Assembly: GCF_000419765.1 (NCBI RefSeq)
Contig: NZ_ATTQ01000002.1
Coordinates: forward strand, 372,001 to 436,000
DNA length: 64,000 nucleotides
Direction of reading: 5' to 3'
Source: Rhizobium mongolense USDA 1844
GTDB taxonomy: Bacteria; Pseudomonadota; Alphaproteobacteria; Rhizobiales; Rhizobiaceae
Positions 34,664 to 42,235 of the stretch are shown here, in pieces. Made by a program: the position numbers and the translations under genes. A model generated the notes under the pieces. It was not told where the DNA came from. It made no database searches and worked only from the letters and a program-made list of their open reading frames with translations. How positions within the stretch are numbered: position 1 is the stretch's first letter; the number at the start of each line of letters is the position of its first letter.

Positions 34664-35020
34664 TTAGGCCGATAGACGAGCCTCGACAAAGTGTTCGGCG
34701 GCTTCTTCGAGTGCTTCTTCCGCCCACTGATTGAGGCTCTTTCCTGAAAGCTCGGCGGCAAGAGCTGCTCGGCGGTGCACTTCAGGAGCGACACGAAACA
34801 TCATCTTACCAGAATAGGGTTTCTGAGGCTCTTTTCCTATTGTCTTGCATGTCTCGACGTAATCATCGACAGCCTCATGAAAAGCTTTCTTAATTTCAGA
34901 GACGCTGTCACCGTGAAAGCCGATGACATCGGAAATACCTGCAATCTTGCCAAAAAATACCTCGTCCTCAGCGTCAAATTCGATGCGAGCGTGGTAGCCG
35001 TTGTAAGTCAAGGTGTTCAT
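34664..35020 (-). CDS. hicB: HicB-family antitoxin
   Basis: A 118-residue antitoxin. The N-terminal half (YHARIEFDAEDEVFFGKIAG, IGFHGDSVSEIKKAFHEAVD) is the degenerate RNase-H-like HicB fold that covers the toxin. The C-terminal half (MMFRVAPEVHRRAALAAELS, GKSLNQWAEEALEEA) is a ribbon-helix-helix DNA-binding domain, so the protein should also autoregulate. It overlaps the upstream toxin gene by four bases (ATGA), the usual toxin-first hicAB order. Confidence 0.93.
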   Translation of the reverse strand: MNTLTYNGYHARIEFDAEDEVFFGKIAGISDVIGFHGDSVSEIKKAFHEAVDDYVETCKTIGKEPQKPYSGKMMFRVAPEVHRRAALAAELSGKSLNQWAEEALEEAAEHFVEARLSA

Positions 35021-35271
35021 GGTGTTGCTCCAATCTGCGTCAGGAACTCGCGAGCATCGCGCACCTGATAGCGCTTCGCTTCCTTGTCCGGGTGAGGTCG
35101 ATGGAAGCTCGCAATGATGCCGTCTTTTTCGAACTTAACGCGGGAGCCGTTTCCCTGGATTACACTCGCCCCGGCAGCTACAAGCAGGTTCTCGATTGCC
35201 GTCCATTCAATGGTTCCAGATACCGGATCCATGAAGACGGCCGCCAGAGTCTTTCTCTGCTTGCTGTTCAT
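35017..35271 (-). CDS. hicA: HicA-family mRNA interferase toxin
   Basis: An 84-residue toxin with a double-stranded-RNA-binding-like fold that cleaves mRNA when free of HicB. Recognisable parts are WTAIENLLVAAGASVIQGNG, SRVKFEKDGIIASFHRPHP with the catalytic His region, and AKRYQVRDAREFLTQIG. Length and N-terminus (MNSKQRKTLAAVF) match the longer rhizobial HicA form. The start codon lies only nine bases behind a TATATA box, so the transcript may be nearly leaderless. Confidence 0.9.
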   Translation of the reverse strand: MNSKQRKTLAAVFMDPVSGTIEWTAIENLLVAAGASVIQGNGSRVKFEKDGIIASFHRPHPDKEAKRYQVRDAREFLTQIGATP

Positions 35272-35280
35272 GCTAGCAAA

Positions 35281-35308
35281 TATATAGGCGCTTGCTGATT
35301 ATGCAAGC
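35281..35308 (-). promoter_or_regulatory. hicAB promoter with inverted-repeat operator
   Basis: TATATA at 35281-35286 is a likely -10 box for the minus-strand hicAB operon. Overlapping the spacer and -35 side is a perfect inverted repeat GCTTGC-N7-GCAAGC at 35290-35308, well placed for autorepression by the HicB ribbon-helix-helix domain. The repeat is seen directly; the binding is inferred. Confidence 0.6.
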
Positions 35309-35713
35309 ACAAACTCGGCAGCCCATCCAGGCTAGAAATACGGGTCCATAGTTTTCTAATCGCCCTTATGAGGCAGTCGATCAATTCGAAGAATAGGCTC
35401 GTGACTCCGTTCTCGCCGGCATCGTGTTATCAAGGGTCTGCAGTTCGAATCTTTTCAAGGCGAGGGATTGGAGTTGCCTCTTGGCGCGATCGATCCAGTC
35501 CGGCAAGCAATACAAAGGGCAAACTTCCATCCAAGCCGGCCCTGACGTTCTCGTCGGCGCGACAGGCAGCTCTGGAGCGCTTCGCCACGCCCGCGGCCGA
35601 GCCGCCCATCAATCCAGGAGATCACTTCGCCGTAAGGCCCGGGCTCCGTCTTGAAAAGAAATTAAGCCATTCCAATTCCTTCCAGCAATTCAGCTTGTAT
35701 TCGGAGGACGCCG
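35309..35713. other. 405-bp intergenic region with a tRNA-like T-arm fragment
   Basis: No supported gene. At 35438-35458 the sequence GTCTGCAGTTCGAATCTTTTC looks like the T arm of a tRNA (TTCGAAT loop), but the stem does not pair well and no cloverleaf surrounds it, so it is at most a tRNA remnant or old attachment site. The rest shows only short chance frames. Confidence 0.3.
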
Positions 35714-36727
35714 ATGAACGTCTTTTCGCCGAAAGCCGGATTTCTCTCCGCTAGAATTGGACTTCTCGCGCTCGCCTCCGTCGCGACTGTCGCCTCCGGC
35801 GTGGCCCTTGGCCCGGCGCGGGCCGAGCTGCTCGCCCGTGTTCCCGCCGCGCGCGAAATGGCGGTCTGCGGCGACATATTGTTCGTTGGAACCAAAGGTT
35901 CCTCGGTCTATGCCGTGCCATTCTCCGGCGGCCTCGCCCGGCGGGTCGCCTCCGGATTCTCCGCTCCGAACGGAGTCGCATGCTCCCGCGGTCGTTTGTT
36001 CGTCGCTTCGAGAAACAGCGTAACCGCGTTCAACATCGGGCGTGGGGGCGCTCTGAGCGGTAGGCGTGATATTCGTCGAGACTTGCCGAATTCGGGAGCC
36101 CACAGTTTTCGCTATATCGCCGTCGGTCCCGATTCCCGGCTCTATGTCTCGTTGGGATCGCCTTGCAACATTTGCTTGCCGCGCGGGCTGCAAGGCACGA
36201 TCGTCAGCATGGACCAGGACGGGTCCGACCTTCGACGAGTGGCCTGGGGGGTGCGCAATTCGGTCGGCTTCGACTGGCGCGGCGGCACGATGTTCTTTAC
36301 CGACAACGGCGCCGACCGAATGGGCGACGATATCCCACCAGACGAGCTGAACGCGCTGCAGCCCGGCGGCTTTTACGGCTTTCCCTTTTTCGGAGGCCAG
36401 ATCCGGCTCAAGGGGTTCGAGGACTCGCCGCCGCTCGCGCGGCAGATTTCGCCCGTCTTCAACTTTCAGGCGCATGTCGCAGCCTTGGGAATCCATTTCT
36501 TCCGCAGCCTCGGCGGCGACGCCCTGGTTGCCGAGCACGGCAGTTGGGACAGGTCTGTTCCGGTCGGCCGTCAGGTAGTGCGGGTGCGCTTCCAAGGGGG
36601 CCGCCCCGTCTCGGCGACGACTTTCGCCAGAGGCGTCGGGCGGCCTGTGGACGTCAAGGAAGCGCCGGACGGTTCCGTCCTAATATCCGACGACGCCGGA
36701 GGCGCGATTTACGTCCTCAGGCGGTGA
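35714..36727 (+). CDS. Sorbosone-dehydrogenase-like PQQ-type beta-propeller protein
   Basis: A 337-residue exported protein with an N-terminal hydrophobic signal (LSARIGLLALASVATVASGV). It belongs to the soluble glucose/sorbosone dehydrogenase propeller family: SFRYIAVGPDSRLYVSLGSP, CNICLPRGLQGTIVSMDQDG, VRNSVGFDWRGGTMFFTDNG and DDIPPDELNALQPGGFYGFP are the typical blade and PQQ-site segments. It would oxidise sugars in the periplasm if PQQ is supplied, but no pqq genes lie here. It sits in the accessory patch beside hicAB and a broken gene. The C-terminus overlaps the end of the opposite-strand pseudogene frame. Confidence 0.87.
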   Translation: MNVFSPKAGFLSARIGLLALASVATVASGVALGPARAELLARVPAAREMAVCGDILFVGTKGSSVYAVPFSGGLARRVASGFSAPNGVACSRGRLFVASRNSVTAFNIGRGGALSGRRDIRRDLPNSGAHSFRYIAVGPDSRLYVSLGSPCNICLPRGLQGTIVSMDQDGSDLRRVAWGVRNSVGFDWRGGTMFFTDNGADRMGDDIPPDELNALQPGGFYGFPFFGGQIRLKGFEDSPPLARQISPVFNFQAHVAALGIHFFRSLGGDALVAEHGSWDRSVPVGRQVVRVRFQGGRPVSATTFARGVGRPVDVKEAPDGSVLISDDAGGAIYVLRR

Positions 36728-37898
36728 CGCCCGAGGGTTCCTTGGAGGGACTCGCTTCAGGTTAACGGCGTGGTTGGTCGGATGAGCGCTTCGAGGTAGG
36801 TAGTCGGGTTCAGGATTGGCGAGCTTGCCGCGGACTGCCGCTGCGAAAGCCTCCTGACACCGGTTGCTTATGCGACGCTGAACGATGGTCTGTTCGGTGA
36901 ACATGTTCTCGTTCTGTGTTTCGAAAGTCGCACCATGCCTAGTTGGAACTGTGCTTTTCGCACCACTCAACATACTGAGAATCTGACTTCTTGCGCCAAG
37001 ACGTTCCTTGCAGATCGTTTCCACAAGCGCCTGCAGGTCCTTTACGCGCGCAACAAGCCATTGCAGCTCTTCATGACTGATCGTGTATCTCGACGAATAG
37101 CGCGCCTCGACATAAGCCCGCGACAACAGCTCAAATGAGCGGCGGGCAGGGCGAGTGTCGCGTGGCCAGGCGGAAACCAGCCGCGCATCCGTGCTTTCGG
37201 CTTGCGAGCGCAGCACCTTGATGCGGTGAGACTTCGGGCTGTAGAGCGTCAGGGTCAGCAAAACGCAATGGTAAAAGCGCTCTGTCGCCTGATGCAGATC
37301 GAAGGCGGCGTGGTTTGACATCTGATCGGCAAAAGCATTTTCAGCCTGCCTGACACAGTAAGACGCATCGGAAACCATTTGTCGAAATACCGCTGTGCTT
37401 CGGCCTTTGCCTCGTCTGGTGTCAGCGCTTTCGGCTGGGCGAGTGGATGGCCGGGCTCCTCGTAGAGCACGATCCCGTCTTTGGCGATGTCGGTGAAGAA
37501 GGGCCGGCCGCGTGCCAACTGGTCGTTGACGTCTGCCAGGCAGTGCACGATCGGGATCACCGGCGTTTCGATCCGATGGCTGATCTGCTCCTGCAACAGC
37601 CGTTCCTCCAGCGCCTCCCACAGCTCGTGCTCCTCGGCAAAGCTCTTGGTGTTGACGACAATGAGAAGGTCATAGTCGGAACGGTAGCCGCTTGAGCGGT
37701 CCTCGACCCAGTCGCCGCGGGCATAGGAGCCGTAAAGAACCTTGAGCACCTTGCCGGGGCCTTCTTTCCGGACAGCTTGGTGGCGCGGAACTGCTCGACC
37801 TCGAAAAACAGGATTTGCAGAATACGGGCGAGCTCCCGGCGCTTCTTGTCGGGCAGATGGTCGAGATGCTCTGTCAGGGTCACCGCCGCGTCAACCAT
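36680..37898 (-). pseudogene. Nucleotidyltransferase-HEPN (MNT-HEPN) protein gene with two frameshifts
   Basis: Three consecutive minus-strand frames together encode one protein. Frame 1 (from ATG 37898) reads MVDAAVTLTEHLDHLPDKKR to KLSGKK. Frame 2 continues KVLKVLYGSYARGDW and SDYDLLIVVNTKSF, the minimal nucleotidyltransferase GS-x-DxD site, to AQRYFDKWF. Frame 3 continues SDASYCVRQAENAFADQ and DLHQATERFYHCVLL, the HEPN domain, to about 37000; its stop is at 36680. Each join needs one restored base, near 37756-37759 (a GGGG run) and near 37370. Either the gene is inactivated or the sequence has two single-base errors. Intact relatives act as self-contained MNT-HEPN toxin-antitoxin-like proteins. 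Confidence 0.8.
36920..36941 (+). repeat. 22-base direct repeat, right copy
   Basis: Begins TTCGAAAGTCGCAC and ends ATGCCTA; one mismatch to the left copy at 34498-34519. It lies in the C-terminal tail of the broken MNT-HEPN frame. Confidence 0.7.
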
Positions 37899-38089
37899 AT
37901 TTCGCTGGTGCGCCTCTCCCGCAAAGCGAAGCGTTATCCAAGTCTTCGGTGCAACACCGCGCTGTCGCGTGCTTCTCTTACGGTTCTGATCAACGCCAGC
38001 CCGCTCGGCGAGATACCTCCCCACATCCGCTGGAGGAGGATCCGACAGCTATCGTCGAGGGGCGCACAATCCGAAGGATCGGAGTGATC

Positions 38090-39715
38090 TTACGTGGCGA
38101 GCTTCGCCAACGCTGCAACAAGCCCCTCGGTCGAACTATCGTGTCCTGCCGCGCTCTCCGTGCCTTCAATGACCGGCAGCAGGCCGGTCGCCAGTTCCTT
38201 GCCGAGCTCGACACCCCACTGGTCGAAGGAGTTGATGCGGAAGAGCACGCCTTCGACGAATACGCGATGCTCGTAGAGCGCAATGAGGCGGCCGAGCGCG
38301 TAGGGCGTCAGTTTGTCATAGACGAAGGTGATCGATGGCCGATTGCCGGTGAAGACTCGGTGCGGCGCGATGAAATCGGCCTTCTTGTCGTCCATCCCCT
38401 TGGCTGTGAGCTGCGCTTTGGCTTCCTCGAAAGTACGGCCCTTCATGAGCGCTTCTGACTGTGCCAGGCAATTGGCCATCAACAATTGGTGCTGGTGGCG
38501 CAGTTCCGGCTCGAAGGCATTGGCGGCGATCATGAATTCGCCGGGAATAATGCTCGTTCCCTGGTGGATGAGTTGGAAGAATGCGTGCTGGCCGTTGGTC
38601 CCAGGTTCGCCCCAGACCACCGGGCCGGAATTGCTCTCGACCGGCGTGCCGTCGATCGTCACACCCTTGCCGTTGGATTCCATGTCGAGCTGCTGCAGGT
38701 AGGCCGGGAAGCGCGACAGGCGCTGGTCGTAAGGCAGGATCGCACGGGTGGGATAACCCAGCACATTGCGGTGGTAAAAGCCGATGAGGCCGAGCAGCAC
38801 GGGCAGGTTTTCGGTAACCGGAGCCTTACGGAAGTGGTTGTCCATTGCATGCGCGCCGTCGAGGAATTTGCCGAAGTTTTCGGGTCCGATCGCGATCATC
38901 AGCGGCAGGCCGATGGCCGACCAGATGGAATAGCGGCCACCGACCCAATCCCAGAAGCCGAAGACGCGTTCGCTCGCGATGCCGAAGGCGGCGACCTTGT
39001 CGAGCGCCGTCGAGACGGCCGCGAAATGGTGCTGCACCGCAGCCTCACCCAGCGCCTTGGCGATGAAATTGCGCGCCGTCTGCGCATTGGTCATCGTCTC
39101 GATCGTCGTGAAGGTCTTCGAGGCAATGATGAAGAGCGTCGTTTCCGGCTGGACCTGCTTCAGGATGTCGGCGATATGGGCGCCGTCGATGTTGGAGACG
39201 AAATGCGCGCGCGGGCCATCATGGAAGGGTGCGAGCGCCAGGGTCGCCATGACCGGGCCGAGGTCCGAGCCACCGATCCCGATATTGACGACGTCGGTGA
39301 TCTGCTTGCCCGTCGCGCCCTTCAGCGCGCCGGAGCGGATGCCGTCGGCGAACTTCCCCATGGCGGCGAGAACGCCGTTGACATCCGGCATCACATCCTT
39401 GCCGTCGACCAGCACCGCCGTGTTGGAGCGGTTGCGAAGCGCAGTGTGTAGAACCGCGCGGTCTTCTGTGAAGTTGATGGCTTTGCCGGAAAACATTTCC
39501 TCGCGCTTCTTCTCCACACCGCCTTCTTCTGCGAGCTTGACAAGAAGCGCCAGGATTTCGTCGTTCACGGCGGTCTTTGAATAGTCCATCAAAAGGTCGT
39601 CGAGCGAGGCGGTGAAGCGAGAGAAGCGCTTTGGATCGGTCGCGAAGGCATCGCGGATATCGGTTGCCTTCGTGGCGGCCGCAGTGCTCTTCAGCTGTTC
39701 GACGATGACATTCAT
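38090..39715 (-). CDS. pgi: Glucose-6-phosphate isomerase
   Basis: A 541-residue enzyme interconverting glucose-6-phosphate and fructose-6-phosphate. The start at 39715 ([20 protein letters not shown]) has an AAAGGAG ribosome binding site and gives the usual rhizobial length. PGI signatures are [37 protein letters not shown], the catalytic Glu region around [19 protein letters not shown], and the C-terminal Lys signature [15 protein letters not shown]. It lies upstream of no cotranscribed gene; the region 37899-38089 holds only its 3' end context. Confidence 0.97.
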   Translation of the reverse strand: MNVIVEQLKSTAAATKATDIRDAFATDPKRFSRFTASLDDLLMDYSKTAVNDEILALLVKLAEEGGVEKKREEMFSGKAINFTEDRAVLHTALRNRSNTAVLVDGKDVMPDVNGVLAAMGKFADGIRSGALKGATGKQITDVVNIGIGGSDLGPVMATLALAPFHDGPRAHFVSNIDGAHIADILKQVQPETTLFIIASKTFTTIETMTNAQTARNFIAKALGEAAVQHHFAAVSTALDKVAAFGIASERVFGFWDWVGGRYSIWSAIGLPLMIAIGPENFGKFLDGAHAMDNHFRKAPVTENLPVLLGLIGFYHRNVLGYPTRAILPYDQRLSRFPAYLQQLDMESNGKGVTIDGTPVESNSGPVVWGEPGTNGQHAFFQLIHQGTSIIPGEFMIAANAFEPELRHQHQLLMANCLAQSEALMKGRTFEEAKAQLTAKGMDDKKADFIAPHRVFTGNRPSITFVYDKLTPYALGRLIALYEHRVFVEGVLFRINSFDQWGVELGKELATGLLPVIEGTESAAGHDSSTEGLVAALAKLAT

Positions 39716-39796
39716 TGGAGGCTCCTTTGAAGGCGGAAAGGTTGCGGAAACTATTCGCTTTGTAGGGCGTAAATCAAGTTCAGCCACCGCCGGAAT

Positions 39797-39830
39797 GCAA
39801 AAAAGCCACCCGCGCACAGGCGGATGGCTT
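39797..39830 (-). terminator. Intrinsic terminator after fadD
   Basis: On the minus strand AAGCCATCCGC, loop CTGTGC, GCGGGTGGCTT (one G-U wobble), then TTTT. It ends fadD transcription 24 bases behind the stop and insulates pgi. Confidence 0.85.
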
Positions 39831-39853
39831 CAAATTTCATGCGGGTGTCAAAA

Positions 39854-41554
39854 TCAGCCGCGCAGGTCCTTGCGCAGAATCTTGCCGACCGGCGATTTCG
39901 GCAATTCGGTGCGGAATTCGATATGGCGGGGACGCTTGTAGTTGGTGAGGTTGGCGGCACAATGAGCCTTTACATCGGCCTCGGTCAGCGCCAGGTCCTT
40001 CCGCACCACGAAGAGTTTCACCGCTTCGCCGGAATGGCCGTCCGGCACGCCGATCGCGGCGGCCTCGATGATGCCCGGGTGCATGGCAGCGACTTCCTCG
40101 ATCTCGTTCGGATAGACGTTGAAACCGGAAACCAGGATCATGTCCTTCTTGCGGTCAACGATCTTGGTGTAGCCGCGCTCGTCCATGAAGCCCATGTCAC
40201 CGCTGCGGAAAAAGCCGTCCGCCGTCATCACCTTGGCGGTCTCCTCCGGCTTCTGCCAGTAGCCGGCCATGACCTGCGGGCCGCGAATGCAGATCTCGCC
40301 GATCTCGCCGAGCGGCAGGGAATTGCCGTTTTCATCGCGGATGTCGATCTCGGTAGAGGGCAGCGGCAAGCCGATCGAGCCGGTGAATTCCGGCGAATCG
40401 AAGCGGTTGGCGGTTGCAACCGGCGAGGTCTCGGAAAGGCCGTAGCCCTCGGTGATATGCGAGCCTGTCATCTTCAGCCAGCGCTCGGCGACCGGCCGCT
40501 GCACCGCCATGCCGCCGCCCAGCGACATGATGAGCGAGGAGAAATCGAGCTTGGCGAAATCGGCATTGTTCATCAGCGCGTTAAACAGCGTGTTGAGGCC
40601 GGGGAAGATATGGACGTTCGACTTGGCGAATTCTTTGACGAAGCCTGGGATGTCGCGCGGATTGGGTATCAGGATGTTGTGCGCGCCGAGCGACATGCCC
40701 ATCAGCGAGTTCACCGTAAGCGCGAAGATGTGATAGAGCGGTAGCGCACACATGAAGTTGAGCACGTCCGGCTGCTTCTTGAGCTCGAAAGCGGATTTCA
40801 GCCAAAGCTGCAGCTGCCGTTTATTGGCAAGCAGGTTCTGGTGTGTCAGCACCGCACCCTTGGCCACACCCGTGGTGCCGCCGGTATATTGAAGGAAGGC
40901 GATATCGCTGCCGTTGATGACCGGCGGTTGCAGCGGCCTGCGTGCACCCTCGTTCAAGATCTGCTTGAATGCCTTGTGCTGCGGGATCGACCAGGAGGGG
41001 ACCAGCTTCTTCACGTTGCGGACGACGAAATTGACGATCACTCCCTTTGGACCCAGCATTTCGCCAAGCGAAGTCACCACCACATGGCGCACATCGGTCT
41101 TTGCCAGCACCTGTTCGACCGTGCGTGCGAAGTTCTCCAGTACGAAGATCGCCTTGGCACCCGAATCGCGCAGCTGGTGTTCCAGTTCGCGCGGCGTATA
41201 GAGTGGATTGACATTCACGACGACCAGGCCGGCGCGCAGGATGCCGTAGACCGCGATAGGGTTCTGCAGCACATTCGGCATCATCACGGCGACCCGGTCG
41301 CCTTTCTGAAGACCGGTGCTTTGCAGCCAGGCTGCGACCTTGCGTGTCTGCTCTCCGAGCTCCCGATAGGTGAGTGTCTTGCCCATGCTCGAGAAGGCAA
41401 CGCGATTCGCATAGGTCTTGCAGGATTTTTCCAGCAGATCCGCCAGCGAACCATGTTCCGGCGGCGGCAGTTCGGCCGGTACGATCGCGGGATAGGCGGC
41501 AAGCCAAGGCTTTTCCCGCTTCGCGCCACCTGGATGGACGGAAATGCTGCTCAT
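39854..41554 (-). CDS. fadD: Long-chain fatty acid-CoA ligase
   Basis: A 566-residue AMP-forming acyl-CoA synthetase that activates fatty acids for beta-oxidation. The start at 41554 (MSSISVHPGGAKREKPWLAA) follows GGGAGAGAG. Signature motifs are IAFLQYTGGTTGVAKGAVLT (P-loop, near residue 210), EGYGLSETSPVATANRF, and the hinge and catalytic Lys region RSGDMGFMDERGYTKIVDRK with GKILRKDL at the end. The divergent region carries two palindromes that fit fatty-acid-type regulators. It is probably membrane-associated in the cytoplasm. Confidence 0.94.
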   Translation of the reverse strand: MSSISVHPGGAKREKPWLAAYPAIVPAELPPPEHGSLADLLEKSCKTYANRVAFSSMGKTLTYRELGEQTRKVAAWLQSTGLQKGDRVAVMMPNVLQNPIAVYGILRAGLVVVNVNPLYTPRELEHQLRDSGAKAIFVLENFARTVEQVLAKTDVRHVVVTSLGEMLGPKGVIVNFVVRNVKKLVPSWSIPQHKAFKQILNEGARRPLQPPVINGSDIAFLQYTGGTTGVAKGAVLTHQNLLANKRQLQLWLKSAFELKKQPDVLNFMCALPLYHIFALTVNSLMGMSLGAHNILIPNPRDIPGFVKEFAKSNVHIFPGLNTLFNALMNNADFAKLDFSSLIMSLGGGMAVQRPVAERWLKMTGSHITEGYGLSETSPVATANRFDSPEFTGSIGLPLPSTEIDIRDENGNSLPLGEIGEICIRGPQVMAGYWQKPEETAKVMTADGFFRSGDMGFMDERGYTKIVDRKKDMILVSGFNVYPNEIEEVAAMHPGIIEAAAIGVPDGHSGEAVKLFVVRKDLALTEADVKAHCAANLTNYKRPRHIEFRTELPKSPVGKILRKDLRG

Positions 41555-41643
41555 CGTGTCTCTCTCCCTATCCGGCAAGGACGCCGGTCTGCGGCTGCCG
41601 GTCGGATGATCCTCCATCCTCCGAAGGGCAGCTTATGCCAATG

Positions 41644-41696
41644 CTTGAACGGTTCAAGCTGGATTAGAGTTACACTAACTTTGACGTAAACGTCAA
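41644..41696. promoter_or_regulatory. Two palindromes in the fadD control region
   Basis: CTTGAAC-G-GTTCAAG at 41644-41658 (7-bp arms) and TTGACG-TAAA-CGTCAA at 41681-41696 (6-bp arms) lie 90-142 bases upstream of fadD and also upstream of the divergent PRC-barrel gene. The second resembles the recognition site of LiuR (MerR family), which controls branched-chain amino acid and fatty acid degradation in proteobacteria. The first could serve a TetR-type fatty-acid regulator. The palindromes are visible; the regulators are inferred. Confidence 0.6.
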
Positions 41697-41782
41697 CGTG
41701 CTTCCACCGTTCCGGTCATCCGGAACTTTTGAGTCCGAAGACGCGTTCTATTTCCATGACTGACACGTGAGGAGAAGCAGAA

Positions 41783-42175
41783 ATGCTCAATGAAGAGGCT
41801 GATGTCAGCCGCGTCGATCCCAATGTGAAGGATACGCCGTCGCTGATTGCAAGTGACCGCGTTGAGGGCACTCGTGTCTATGGCGCCGATGGCAAGCACA
41901 TCGGCTCGATCGAGCGCCTGATCATCGGAAAGCAAGACGGCCGCGTGGCCTATGCCGTGATGAGCTTTGGCGGCTTCCTGGGTATTGGCAATGACCACTA
42001 CCCGCTGCCTTGGGAAAAGCTGACCTACGACACGCAGCTTGACGGCTACCGTATCGATCTCACGAAGGAGGAGATCGAAAACGCGCCGAGCTACGCGGAC
42101 GATGACGACAACTGGTACAACGATAATAGCCGCCGAATCTATGACTACTACGGCGTGCCACCTTACTGGATGTAA
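41783..42175 (+). CDS. PRC-barrel domain protein
   Basis: A 130-residue soluble protein. The PRC-barrel fold covers about residues 22-95: SLIASDRVEGTRVYGADGKH, IGSIERLIIGKQDGRVAYAV, MSFGGFLGIGNDHYPLPWEK. An acidic/aromatic tail follows (ADDDDNWYNDNSRR, YYGVPPYWM). PRC-barrels occur in photosynthetic H subunits and RimM; small single-domain rhizobial forms are often stress-related, but the role is unknown. A good GAGGAGAAG ribosome binding site and a strong terminator frame it. Confidence 0.9.
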   Translation: MLNEEADVSRVDPNVKDTPSLIASDRVEGTRVYGADGKHIGSIERLIIGKQDGRVAYAVMSFGGFLGIGNDHYPLPWEKLTYDTQLDGYRIDLTKEEIENAPSYADDDDNWYNDNSRRIYDYYGVPPYWM

Positions 42176-42200
42176 CGTCGTTCGCGCGAACGAGCCGGAA

Positions 42201-42228
42201 AGGGCCCCGCGGCTGGCGGGGCCTTTTT
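42201..42228 (+). terminator. Intrinsic terminator after the PRC-barrel gene
   Basis: GGCCCCGC (42203-42210), loop GGCTG, GCGGGGCC, then TTTTT. Perfect 8-bp GC stem with a U-run, 25 bases behind the stop. Confidence 0.92.
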
Positions 42229-42235
42229 GGTGTCG

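Noticed and set aside
10925..35458. Large tRNA-Arg-bounded genomic island from 11 to 35.4 kb
   Set aside because: The stretch between contains core genes such as pyrC, pyrE, frk and frcBCAK, and the T-arm similarity at 35.44 kb is too short and degenerate for an attachment repeat.
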